64,000 bases of DNA from contig NC_052679.1 in assembly GCF_016802725.1 (NCBI RefSeq), positions 9,146,421-9,210,420 on the forward strand, read 5' to 3'. The notes under the pieces were generated by a model, which was given only the letters and a program-made list of their open reading frames with translations, ran no database searches and was not told the DNA's origin. Position numbers and translations under genes: made by a program. Positions 54,501 to 64,000 of this stretch are shown here, piece after piece. This stretch comes from Solenopsis invicta (taxonomy: Eukaryota > Arthropoda > Insecta > Hymenoptera > Formicidae). Every line of letters starts with the position of its first letter. The stretch's first letter is position 1.

Positions 54501-55671
54501 CCCAGACAGAATGTGCAAATAAGCCATTCTGCTCGGAGTGTGCCACACGTGGTAAGCCGCACGACCACCGCTCCGGCGGTGAAAAGTGCGCGCGGGTTCC
54601 TCCGGCTGTTTGTCCGGGGAAGAGAGCTCCCTCTCTTCCGCAGCCGGAGGAGGGAGGAGATTTAGACGACGATCGGCCTCTGTCCCCGCTGCCTTCCACT
54701 CCGCCCGGCGCTCAGGCCGTGGAAAAGGGGATTTCGGCGGGGCCGGTGGCCGATATAGAAGAGACCCCTTCCGTGACGAAGGCCTCTGTCGGTGAGGCCT
54801 TCGTCACCGGAGTGATCGAGCTGTAGGACTCGTCCGGGACTTCTGGGCTCCGGGCGAGTCCGCCGAACAAAAAAAGGTGCGAGGACCTCGATAATACGAG
54901 TGCTTCGAATCTCCCCCAGGCGAAGGTGGTGCTCGAACCCTTCCTTCTTTCGCAACGGGAAAAGCAAATGGGAATATACTCAAGCATCCCTGCCAAGTCG
55001 GCGTCTAGACCCCGGGCAGAAGAGACGCTGACGCCTCCTCCCCCAGGGTCGCCTATCCATTGAAACGATAGGACCGCGGGGTGACCCTTAAAGGGGGGGA
55101 CACCCTGCGCTTCTGGGCCTTGTTTTCAGCTGCTCCTGCGCTTGGATGGTCAGGGGACGAGGACCCCGGCTATGGACCGACCGATGAGTCGGAGTTTCCG
55201 CTCACCCGGCGGGTCGGCCACTCGTGGATAGAAGATGGGCCTAGACGGTTCCTCTGAACCGCTGGAACTTAAGCAGGTAGTTGGCACGGAACGGGTAAGT
55301 TCGGCGCTTGCCTCTGGTCCTAAAAAAGCGCGAAGGGGTGCTTGCATGGTGCTACCCCGAGGTGGACAAACAGAAACCGACGTATCTCAGCTCGCCGTCC
55401 TGGTACGTCCACTTTCAACCTGACGAACTAGTACGTCGGGGGACTTACGCTCTGCCCCCGAGGAAAGGCTACCAAAGGAATGACGTATTGTTGGCCGGGG
55501 CTTTCCTTATCCGGGGCGAGGTGGCTCGGTGAGGTTTTTAGTTGGTAGGCGGGGAGGAGGGACAAACCTGGTCGCTGAAACTATGTGGCCGGGTTTGCAC
55601 CGTTCCGACCCGAGTCCAACACTACCAGGTCTAGCCAGCCTGGTGTGCCATGGGCATTTCCCTCATCGTAC
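51545..55671 (+). mobile_element. GC-rich R1-like LINE insertion without RT
   Basis: A sharp rise in GC content between two pieces of LINE-A. It contains a gag-type ORF1 (52540-54660) but no endonuclease or RT. After ORF1 it has about 1 kb of GC-rich sequence that may be 3' UTR. The LINE-A endonuclease middle (about 450 bp expected) is missing across the junction, so insertion came with a deletion or both are rearranged. Confidence 0.6.
52540..54660 (+). pseudogene. R1-type ORF1 (Gag-like), multiply frameshifted
   Basis: Reads through several frames: KVDRREKEKETGNLSEPVID, then a helical region (AREALMTLAYRTMGRL), Pro/Ser/Ala-rich linkers, a Lys-rich block, VVLVTVTGDDASYAGVMRRA and GGLLLEIPGEDS, and at 54360-54600 remnants of three zinc knuckles with CFRC-, CFKCG- and CSEC-type pairs in different frames. 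This is the layout of R1-clade ORF1, which packages the element RNA. At least five shifts. The 251-codon minus-strand frame at 53079-53834 is a shadow. Confidence 0.65.
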
Positions 55672-57048
55672 CAAAAAAGGAAGAAATGATAAAAAAAAGA
55701 ATAAAGAGAAGAAAAAAAGAGCTGGGACATAAAGATTGGTGAAACAGGAGCTGTACCAGAAAAAAGAGAGAAGTGAAAAGAATCTATAGAAGATGGAAGA
55801 AAGGGACAATTGAAAGAGACAAATATATATTGGAGAAAAAGAAGTTGAAAGAATTGCTATGAAGGAAACAAAAGGAAAAGAGGAAGAAGGAAGAGGAGGA
55901 TGAAAGGCGAAGCAGACGTGTGGAAATATATAAATAGGAAGAGAGGAAGGAAATCAACAACATATAACAAGATAGGAAAAGAAGAATAGAGGAAATACTT
56001 TATGGACCTGCTTGACGGTTCGGAGATGGGCCTGACGGTGAAAGGAATTAGGATGGATGAGAGACAGCAAGCAGAAAAAGAGAAAATAAATGAGTCAAAA
56101 ATAAAGAAGACAGTTAAGAAAATGAAGATTAGAAAAACAGTAGAAATCGATGGAATTCCGGCGAAAACATGGAAATACGCTGGCAAGGAGCTGTGGACTA
56201 GACTGGTGAAATTAATGAAACTGATCTGGACCACAGGAGAAATGCCAAATGAATGGAGAATGAGTATGATTTTGTTTTTGTATAAAAGAGGAGAGAGGAA
56301 GATAGTCAGCAATTACAGAGATATCTCTATCCTCTATTCTGCGTATAAAATCTATGCAGAAGTGATAGGAACAGACTGGAGCAAGAGGTTGAAGAGAAGG
56401 GCCTGATTCCGGTGAGTCAAGCAGGGTTCAGAAGGGGAAGATCGACGATGGACAATATCTTTGTCTTGAGTCATTTGATGCAGAGGGAGAAAGGAAATGG
56501 AGGAAGAGATGAGAAAGTTTATATGTTATTTGCTGATTTGAAGGCGGCCTTTGATAAAGTGAATAGAGAGAAGCTGTGGATGGTGGATTGAGGAACATGG
56601 ATATAAATGAGAAGATAATAGGAAGAATAGAAAAAATATACGTATATGAAGTAACGCAGACAATGATAAGAATGAGTCAAGGAGTCACAGAAGAATTCTC
56701 AACTAGAAATGGAGTAGGGCAAGGTTGTGTGATGAGTCTACTCTTGTTTAATTTGTACATAGCGGAACTAGAACAAGTATTAAGGAACAGAGGGATAAGA
56801 GGGGTAGTAATAAGAAAAACTAGGATATGAGAGCTAGCTTATGTGGACAACATAGTGTTGATAGCAAAAAATAGAGAAGCGATGCAGGATATGATAAATA
56901 CGTTCAAGCACTTCTTGATAGACAGGAAATTAAAACTATACCCGGATAAAACAAAGATAATGGTTTTTAATAGGAAAAGGAAAAAAAATAGAAAAATGGA
57001 AAAAGGGAAGTAAAAAAATTGAAGAAGTACAATTGTTTAAATATTTAA
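55672..57048 (+). pseudogene. LINE-A piece 3: reverse transcriptase
   Basis: Lysine-rich linker, then RT: VEIDGIPAKTWKYAGKELW, EWRMSMILFLYKRGER, SNYRDISILYSAYKIYAEV, VSQAGFRRGRSTMDNIF, YMLFADLKAAFDKVNREKLW (first catalytic Asp), TRNGVGQGCVMSLLLFNLYI, and AYVDNIVL where the usual YADD is changed (second Asp to Asn). Stops and shifts occur at about 56406, 56588 and 56828. It breaks at the TTAA of 57045-57048 in FKYL and resumes at 58031. Confidence 0.85.
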
Positions 57049-58030
57049 ACCTTAAACACGTAAGTGGGTCTGAGAGATCCCATATGAAGTTTTGAACGCT
57101 TACTATGTGAAGACGGAATGAGATAAGAGGTTCGGACCAAGAGGTAAAAAAGTTTGAAATCTCCTCTTTCAATTGATACAGTTGATCAACTTTTTTGGTC
57201 AACTAAAATTCGAACGGCACGGCAGCAAAGTTTTGTTAGGGTCAATGCGATCCATATAGTGTGTAAGTGAAACTTTTTTTGTATTTTACATAAAAAAACT
57301 GGGCAAAATACGTTCGAACAGGTCGATTTGCAGGTGTCACTCGCATATACTCTGTCTAAAGTTGGAATATTATAAAATGTTGTAGAAAAAAGAGTTTTTC
57401 TGAAATATATCATGAAACACATCAATTTTCAATTTTAGACGCGATTTAATCAAAAATTCCTTATATTCGCCTTGTTACATAGGTAGGTACATTTTTTAAT
57501 AGAAATAGATAATAATATAATTTTTTTTTTTGAAAGTATGAATCTTTAGCTTTAAAACGTCGTATTGTAGAGTTCTTTAAAGTTTTTTGTTGCAAAGGTA
57601 TGATTTTTTTTTTAAAGTGGATTTTTAGATGCCCAAAAATACCTCATATTCTCCATGTTACATAATTATACTTTTTAAAAGAAATGATTTTGCCAAATTT
57701 TATTTTGAAAGTGTGATTCTTTAGCTTTAAAACGCCGTAAGTGAAAGTCTTTAAACGTTTGTTGTTGCGAAGATGATTTTTTAAAGGAAAAGTGGATTTT
57801 TGACCAATTTCTCATTTTTGCTTAATGGTTTTGCTTTTATAACTTCACAATAAATTATTTGTCGGCAATGCCGATTATGCAGTCACACTCCTGAGATTTT
57901 GAACTTTTGTTTAAAAAGAAATCGTAGAAAAATATTGATTGTAATCAAAATTATAGCTTCTCAAAGTTGAAAAAGTCTCCCAGACCCAAAAATGTGTTTC
58001 CATATTTTATAGGATCGGTGTGTTTAAGGG
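57049..58030. mobile_element. 982-bp nonautonomous TTAA element (CCTTAAACAC ends)
   Basis: Ends ACCTTAAACACG and CCCTTAAACACA, with further similarity (GGGTCTGAGAGA). TTAA is at 57045-57048 and 58031-58034. LINE-A reads FKYL before and NFVLN after if one TTAA is kept, which proves the borders. Inside, a segment of about 100 bp (TTTAGCTTTAAAACG...) is repeated at about 57545 and 57718. piggyBac-type by target site; no transposase. Confidence 0.85.
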
Positions 58031-58333
58031 TTAAATTTTGTGTTAAATAATAAGGGTAATTATAAGGAATATATAAAAGAACTTTGTGGTAAAGGCAAAA
58101 TAGCGGCTAAGAAAGTGTGGGATCTCGGGGAGAGAATATGTAGGAACGACATGAAGAGAAGATGGATGTTGTTTACGTGCTTGGTACAAGTGGCGTATAG
58201 TGTAGAAATATAGGGATGGATAGAGATGGAGAAATTAGAGAAATTAATGATAAATTATGTCAGATGGTTATTTGGGTTAGAATTCTGTACAATAAGATAC
58301 ATAATTCAAGAGAACTAATGATGGATAAACTTA
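58031..58333 (+). pseudogene. LINE-A piece 4: downstream of RT
   Basis: Reads NFVLNNKGNYKEYIKELCGK, AAKKVWDLGERICRND, RRWMLFTCLVQVAYSVEI, stop, then LMINYVRWLFGLEFCT, the C-terminal part of this LINE's ORF2. It breaks at the TTA of 58331-58333 (MDKL) and resumes at 62181. Confidence 0.85.
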
Positions 58334-58531
58334 CAAGGGGAGGACCAGATGAGAGACCCTGGGATTTTGATCCCAATTTTTTTAGTTGTTCTGGAGACGA
58401 AAAAAAAGTTTACGTCTCTCGGCGTTTCATCGAATAAGCCTTAGTTTCAAAATAATAAATTTTTGAAAATTGGCCATACCGCGGCAGGCCATATGAGCCT
58501 TCCCGGTAACTGTTCTCGCAACCAATGCAGT

Positions 58532-58595
58532 CGGCTCCGTGCGTTAGGTGCTTTCTTTACAATCGTAAGATCCGGATTCGCTCCCAGATGTGTGC
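58532..58595 (+). repeat. tRNA-derived (SINE-like) sequence, left arm
   Basis: TCGGCTCCGTGCGTTAGGTG followed by a box-B-like GGATTCGCTCC. It does not fold into a complete tRNA by eye and is repeated inverted in the other arm. Confidence 0.45.
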
Positions 58596-58644
58596 AATAT
58601 TTTTTTTTCTTTTTTTCTTTTAATAAATGTATTTATTAGGAGTA

Positions 58645-59921
58645 CAAATTGAAAACCGCCGTTTTCCAGTAGATGGCGCCAGCGGTAAATGCTGGCGCCA
58701 AACGTTAGATCAAAAATTTTAAATGTAAGGTTGGGCATCTGGCAACAATTCCTTATCATTGCAGTTGTGAATTTTTATCGGCGTTATATATTTTTTTGTG
58801 ATCGAAAATGTCGAAATTTGTGCCCAATAAGCGTCAGGTTCCCCCTTTGCGGGAAGTTTTGCTTTTTGCCTTCAATTCGAAAAAATCTGCGGCTGAGGCG
58901 CGTCGAATGATTGTAAAAACTTATGATGAAGCTTCCATTAGTGAAAGAACGTGTCGAGAATGGTTCCAACGCTTCAAAAGTGGTGATTTCGGCGTAGAAG
59001 ACAAGGAGCGTCCCGGACAGGTGAAAAAGTTTGAAGACGCACAATTGGAAACATTACTGAATGAAGATTCATCTCAAACGCAACAGGAGTTTGCAGATTC
59101 ATTGGGCGTGACTCAAAAAGCTATTTCACATCGTTTGAAAACCATAGAAATGATCCAAAAGCATGGACACTGGGTGCCATACGAATTAAAGCCGAGAGAC
59201 GTCGAACGGCGTTTTTTCGCGTGCGAACAGCTGCTCCAACGGCAAAAACGGAAGGGTTTTCTGCATCGTATTGTAACCGGCGATGAAGAGTGGACCCATT
59301 ATGATAATCCAAAGCGAAAAAAATCGTGGGGCTACCTCGGCCATGCATCAACATCGACGGCCAAGCCAAACATCCATGGCTCGAAGCTCATGCTGTGTAT
59401 TTGGTGGGACCAGCTCGGCGTGATTTATTATGAGCTGTTGCAACCGGGTGAAACCATCACAGGAGCTCGCTACCGAACACAACTAATGCGTTTGAGCCGC
59501 GCATTGCAGGAAAAACGGCCACAATACGAGCAAAGACACGAAAAAGTGATGTTGCTGCACGACAACGCTCGGCCACATGTTGCTCAGGTCATTAAAACCT
59601 ATCTGGAAACATTGAAATGGGACGTCTTACCTCATCCGCCGTATTCTCCTGACATCGGCCCTTCAGATTACCACTTGCTCCGATCAATGGCGCATGGCCT
59701 GGCTGAGCAGCACTTCCATTATTACGAAAAGGTCAAAAATTGAGTCGATTCGTGGATCGCCGCAAAAGACGAGCAGTTTTTTCGACGCGGGATTCGTATG
59801 CTGCCCGAAAGATGGGAGAAAGTAGTGGCCAGCGATGGACAATACTTTCAAGAATAAGTATGTAACCATTTTTCAACAATCAATCCTCAAATTTTGACAA
59901 AAAACGGCGGTTTTCAATTTG
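58645..59921 (+). mobile_element. Full-length mariner (M3)
   Basis: 1,277 bp with ends CAAATTGAAAACCGCCGTTT and inverse; TA at 58643-58644 and 59922-59923, the latter shared with mariner M4. Confidence 0.95.
58808..59855 (+). pseudogene. M3 mariner transposase, single premature stop
   Basis: 349 codons, start ATG 58808 (MSKFVPNKRQVPPLREVLLF). Helix-turn-helix regions (ERTCREWFQRFKSGDFG, LGVTQKAISHRLK), triad in VTGDEEW, LLHDNARPH and PPYSPDIGPSDYH. One TGA at 59741 where Trp is expected; the frame then continues (SWIAAKDEQFF, MLPERWEKVVASDGQYF) to TAA at 59855. Otherwise intact, so a relatively young copy. The truncated product would keep all three catalytic Asp residues and lacks about 37 C-terminal residues. 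Confidence 0.95.
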
Positions 59922-59923
59922 TA

Positions 59924-61244
59924 CGAGGTGTGTTCAAAAAGTATCGCGAATTTTGTGTTTTTTAAAAAATTATTTATTTATTCATGAATATCTATTTTGT
60001 CCCCTTCAAAGTAATCCCCATGAGATATTATACACTTGTGCCAACGGTTTTTCCAATCTTCGAAGCACTTCAAAAAATCATTTTTTTTTATCTTGTTCAG
60101 CTCCTCCTTCGATGCCGTCTTTATCTCGTCAAGCGTAGCGTAACGTCGTCCTTTCATGGGCCTCTTCAGTTTAGGGAACAAGAAAAAGTCACAGGGGTCC
60201 AGATCTGGGGAATACGGTGGCTGCGGCATCATTAGTGTGTTGTTTTTGGCCAAAAAGTCGCGCACAAGCAACGATGTGTGAGCAGGGGCGTTATCGTGGT
60301 GCAAAAGCCAATTTTTGTTCTTCCACAAATCCGGGCGTTTCTGGCGGATTGCTTCGCGCAAATTGCGCATAACTTGCAGGTAATATTCCTTATTGACCGT
60401 TCTACCCTGTGGCAAGAACTCATGATGCACCACGCCCCTGCAATCGAAGAAAACTGTCAGCAAAACTTTCACATTCGACCGAACTTGGCGCGCTTTTTTC
60501 GGTCTTGGTTCGTGCGGCAGCTTCCATTGAGATGATTGAGCTTTGGTTTCCACGTCATAACCATAAACCCACGATTCGTCACCAGTTATGACCCTCTGGA
60601 GCAAATTTGGGTCGTCGCGGACAGAGTCCAACATCTCATTAGCAATGTTCATGCGATGCTGTTTTTGGTCGCAATTGAGCAATTTTGGTACGAATTTCGC
60701 GGCGACCCGTCTCATGCCCAAATCATTGATAAAAATCGAATGGCACGAGCCAATCGATATGTTTAGGTCCTCAGCAACTTCTCTAACGGTGATTCGACGA
60801 TTGGCCAATACCATTTTCTCCACTTCATTAATTTTTTCGTCTGTTGTTGAAGTGCTCAGGCGTCCGGCACGCTCTTCGTCGTTCACATCTTCTCGGCCTT
60901 CTGAGAACATTTTGTACCACCGATAAACGTGCTTCGGTCCAAGGTAGCTTCTCCGTATGCCACAGTCAACATTCGGAATGCATCCGCGCACTTAATTTCG
61001 TTTTTCACACAAAATTTGATACAGGTTCTTTGATCCATTTTTTTGAATAGGTAAAAATCGAAGACGATCCAAAACACGTGCAAGCAAAGCAGCTGTCAAC
61101 AATTAAGTGAACATTCAAAATGGCCGAGCTTGTCGGCATAAGTGAGAGACATGAGTACCAACATAACGCCACAAAAAGATCGAAATTCGAATATACGTAA
61201 CCCGCGAAAATTCAAAATTCGCGATACTTTTTGAACACACCTCG
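59924..61244 (-). mobile_element. Full-length mariner (M4), another subfamily
   Basis: 1,321 bp with ends CGAGGTGTGTTCAAAAAGTA and inverse; TA at 59922-59923 and 61245-61246. It directly abuts M3 through one shared TA. Confidence 0.95.
59978..61038 (-). pseudogene. M4 mariner transposase, one frameshift
   Basis: Start MDQRTCIKFCVKNEIKCADA at 61038, reading to about 60950, where a single shift leads into the long frame 60991-59978. Visible: VREVAEDLNISIGS helix-turn-helix, MRRVAAKFVPKLL, VITGDESW, LLHHDNAPAH, PYSPDLDPCDFF (DD34D) and a C-terminal WHKCIISHGDYFEG. All catalytic residues are present. Length about 353 residues if the shift is disregarded. The shift could be a sequencing indel. 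Confidence 0.95.
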
Positions 61245-61920
61245 TACTCCTAATATTTATCTTGATGATATTAATATAGTATGCAAATTTCTAAAATAGA
61301 AAATTTAATTTAATATTATTTTCTAAACTTCAATTTAAATTTAATTTGAAGGGAATTTGAATTCAAGTAATAATATTTGAAATAATAAATAGGTAATAAT
61401 AATAATAATAATATATAAGTTATTTGAAATGGATAATATATAAAGGCAACGAATCTAAATTTTCAAATTGTTTAATTTAAAATTTAATTGGAAATAATAT
61501 TAATAGTATTTTAAAATTCTAGTTTTTAAAATAATTAATCGTAAAAAAAGAATAATAAACAAACATCTGATTCTGAATGTGAATGTAAATGACTACATAC
61601 CTGCAAGGGGATTAAAAACCTTTCGTTTATTTACCATTTTATATCCGTTTCTTTTACCAGTGTTAAATTTAAACAATTTGAAAATTTAGATACGTTGCCT
61701 TTATATGTTATCCATTTCAAATAACTTATATATTATTATTATTATTACCTATTTATTATTTAAAATGTTACTTGAATTCAAATTCCCTTCAAATTAAATT
61801 TAAATTGAAGTTTAGAAAATGATATTAAATTAAATTTTCTATTTTAGAAATTTGCATACTATATTAATATCATCAAGATAAATAAATACATTTATTAAAA
61901 ATAAAAAATAAAAAATATTG

Positions 61921-61984
61921 CACACATCCGGGAGCGAACCCAGATCTCACGATTGTGAAGCAAGCACCTAACGCATGGAGCCGA
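61921..61984 (-). repeat. tRNA-derived (SINE-like) sequence, right arm
   Basis: Inverted counterpart of 58532-58595, better preserved: CTCCATGCGTTAGGTGCTTG and GGGTTCGCTCCCGG resemble pol III box A and B. Confidence 0.5.
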
Positions 61985-62180
61985 ATGCACTGGTTGTGAG
62001 AACAGTTACCAGGAAGGCTCATATGGTGCGCCGCGGTATGGCCAATTTTCACAAATTTATTATTTCGAAACTAAGGGCTATTCAATGAAACGCCAGGAGA
62101 CGTAAACTTTTTTTCGTCTCCAGAATAACTAAAAAAATTGGGATCAAAATCCCAGGGTCTCTCACCTGGTCCTCCCCTTG

Positions 62181-62298
62181 TTAGAGTAGGATGGGGTATC
62201 AGAGCTAGGAGATACAAGAATAGGATTAAAGAAAGAAGGGTAGGAGAAATAGTGAAGGAGTGTTGGTGTGAGAAAGAGTATTATAATTGGAACGACAC
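62181..62298 (+). pseudogene. LINE-A piece 5: ORF2 C-terminus
   Basis: Resumes RVGWGIRARRYKNRIKERRV and continues to CEKEYYNWNDTVQRNLR, consistent with the basic end of ORF2. It is cut by, or overlaps, the LTR that starts at 62299. Confidence 0.7.
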
Positions 62299-62708
62299 TG
62301 TTCAGAGAAATTTAAGATAAGTTAAGTAAGAAAGGATGGGAGAAAGAAGACTGGAATGCAGAGAGAGGTAAAACACTGACTTTATTCAACTGCGAATTTT
62401 CAACAGAGTAATGATATGCGCGAGACAATAACTTGGATACTGAGCGAGAGCGAGAGATTGTCTGCACGCCGAATAGCGAAAGACTGGCGCGCTTCGGAAT
62501 GCGAGCAGCGAGGATCCGCGATTTTGGCGGCGGGCAGTAGCGCGCGGAACCCGCTGATTGGCTCAGTTTGGAGCAAATCACGCGAACATGAGCGTATTTA
62601 CGCGTGATATTTTTCGTTAAGCAACGCGGCAGGCAGGAATGCTCTGAGTCAATATTCTGAATAATAACGCGGGTAGAAATTGAGAAAGGATCGATTTTGC
62701 TCTGAACA
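62299..62708 (-). repeat. BEL/Pao 3' LTR
   Basis: 410 bp on the minus strand beginning TGTTCAGAGCAAAATCG and ending TTTCTCTGAACA (inverted termini). A polyadenylation signal (GAATAAA, near 62380) lies in its 3' part. A purine-rich GGCGGGCGGAAA directly precedes it on the minus strand, as a polypurine tract should. Confidence 0.75.
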
Positions 62709-62813
62709 TTTCCGCCCGCCTCGGGGTCTGACAAGACGCCGAAACGAAGCGCGACACGTGAATGGATGAGTAGCTCGTCCTGCGGTAGAGATAATGGCCG
62801 GTCCGAAGCGCGT

Positions 62814-64000
62814 TTAAACATTGCTGGAAGCTTCGGTCAGTATAGGTAACGGGCAGAGCTTTGCAATGGGTCGCTTGAAGATTGAAGTGGCCGTGCGCAC
62901 GGTCACGACGCGGATGAGTTCATCGGTGCCAGCGTGCGTTTCAAGGACCCGTCCGAGTGGCCACTTGGCAGGGGGATAACGCTCGTCCCTAATCAGGACG
63001 AGGGATCCCACCTTGATCTGTCTGGAGGAATGTTGCCATTTAGCGACGTCTTGCAGCCGTTGAAGGTATTCGGTGGACCAGCGCTGCCAAAATCGTTCGA
63101 CCATAAGTCGAACCTGTTGCCACCGGGAGAGTCGACCAAGCGGGATGTCCGTGAGCGATGGTTCTGGAACTAGCGTGAGCGGGTCACCCGTCAAAAAATG
63201 AGCGGGCGTGAGCGCGTCGATGTCCGATGGGTCCTCAGACATTGGACAGATGGGGCGAGAGTTGAGCACGGCCTCGATTTGAACGAGAACGGTGGTGAAA
63301 TCCTCGTAGATGAGGAGAGTGTCACCAATAACTCGCTTCAGGTGGAACTTGGTCGATTTGACGGCCGCCTCTCACTTGCCGCCGAAATGCGGCGCGGCGG
63401 GGGGGTTGAAAATCCACCGAGTGCCATCGGAGGCTAAGAGGTTAGCCAGCTCACCCACATCTTTGGAGGCGGAGGAGAACATCCGTCGTAATTCCGCATC
63501 CGCCCCGGATCTCAACGAGGTAAATGCCACAGTGGCTTGCGAGTGTGGCACAGATCCCACGACGAGAGCAGAATCTCCTGAAGGCGGCCAGGAATCCAGC
63601 TGTTGAATAGTCGGTGGCGAGCTCCAAATGCACGGCGGAGGTGGCCATGCAAACGAAAAGGACCAGAAAGGCCTTGTAGCGACGAACGCAGCGACTGGGC
63701 CATGATTTCAGCAGGAACGGTCCGGCGTAGTCCACTCCGGCGTTGGTGAAGGGCCGGGAAGGAGTAACTCGGGAAGGAGGAAGTTGACCCATAAGTTCTT
63801 CCGCGGCGGCGGCCCGATAACGAGCACATCGAACGCAACGCCGAATGACCTTGCTGATGGGAGCTTGACCGCCGAGGATCCAAAATTTACGCCTCAGAGT
63901 GGCGAGGACGAGTTGGATGCCCCCATGTAGGGTGCGGCTGTGGGTTCCCTCGATTATGAGGTGCGAGAGAAACGAATTGCGCGGCAAGAGGATGGGATGC
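62814..64000 (-). pseudogene. BEL/Pao pol: integrase and DUF5641 domain
   Basis: Runs off the window end. Integrase: zinc-binding region (HSRTLHGGIQ, CVRCARYRA), GVDYAGPF with the first Asp, then CATLASHCG where the second catalytic Asp appears as His (about 63535), followed by a shift and GGK-stop (a TGA near 63374 replacing Trp) and KSTKFHLKRVIG. The following domain is intact: LNSRPICPMSEDPSDIDALT, TPAHFLTG, WQQVRLMVERFWQRWSTEYL, GSLVLIRDERYPPAKWPLGRV and RVVTVRTA (DUF5641). Integrase inserts the cDNA; this copy is inactive. RT and Gag lie beyond 64000. Confidence 0.85.

Larger units (their letters stand above)
58334..62180. mobile_element. Second CAAGG foldback element, containing two mariners
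   Basis: Ends CAAGGGGAGGACCAGATGAG and inverse. TTA is at 58331-58333 and 62181-62183; the LINE frame (MDKL then RVGWGI) confirms it. The left arm is 58334-58642 plus 61247-61480, the right arm 61670-62180, about 500 bp each, with a loop at about 61490-61670. Near the ends both arms carry ATTTTGATCCCAATTTTTTT and a tRNA-like block. The mariners at 58645 and 59924 sit side by side in the left arm. Confidence 0.85.

Noticed and set aside
58532..58595. Possible tRNA gene
   Set aside because: Box B is recognisable, but no complete cloverleaf could be formed and the sequence is duplicated in the foldback arms, so it is treated as SINE-like.

Overview
The window looks like insect nuclear DNA, most likely hymenopteran (an ant fits best). 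It is AT-rich between genes, has GT-AG introns, and is almost entirely built of transposable elements of arthropod types: mariner, PIF/Harbinger, Ty3/Gypsy with envelope genes, BEL/Pao, R1-like and other LINEs, and foldback elements. The only hint of an ordinary host gene is one decayed exon resembling dehydrodolichyl diphosphate synthase near position 500. One 100-base run of N (15937-16036) marks an assembly gap. The organism call is an inference from element content.

Layout. 1-7.6 kb: AT-rich DNA with a small TA-flanked MITE, a truncated mariner, a broken unclassified transposase-like gene and a GC-rich tandem duplication. 7.7-15.8 kb: the most unusual region, two same-strand copies of a virus-like cassette. 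Each copy has a spliced small gene, a gene of an unknown 'DLQGF' family and a double-jelly-roll-capsid-like gene; copy B also keeps the start of a PolB-associated gene on the opposite strand. Copy A is decayed and has a 1-kb minisatellite; copy B is nearly intact. 16.0-31.8 kb: a three-level nest. An old minus-strand Gypsy with a chuvirus-like glycoprotein gene is split by a foldback element (CAAGG ends, TTA duplication), which is itself split by a young Gypsy (errantivirus-like, gag-pol-env, apparently identical 622-bp LTRs, CCAG duplication). The young Gypsy carries, between pol and env, an antisense acidic reading frame with a phase-matched intron.

32.0-37.6 kb: a DNA element into whose TCA near the right end three further elements were stacked, the largest being a Harbinger derivative with an intact five-exon MADF gene and a truncated transposase. 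38.0-40.1 kb: a 2-kb element with CCCTGCCGAAAAT ends. 40.7-46.6 kb: microsatellites, a GC-rich LTR-like block, a full-length mariner with only nonsense changes, a BEL/Pao remnant and a 5'-inverted R1-type LINE. 47.0-62.3 kb: one plus-strand LINE cut into five pieces by an intact Mutator-like transposon (TTAA flanks), a GC-rich R1-like element, a TTAA-flanked nonautonomous element, and a foldback carrying tRNA-like sequence in its arms and two mariners. 62.3-64.0 kb: the 3' end of a minus-strand BEL/Pao element running off the window.

How parts work together: the DNA-transposon genes act on their own terminal repeats, the retroelement genes on their own RNAs. The capsid cassette combines a structural gene, a replication-associated gene and two accessory genes, as in Polinton-like virus-transposons, although no integrase, ATPase or protease is visible here. 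LINE reading frames that resume exactly on either side of insertions fix several target-site duplications very firmly.
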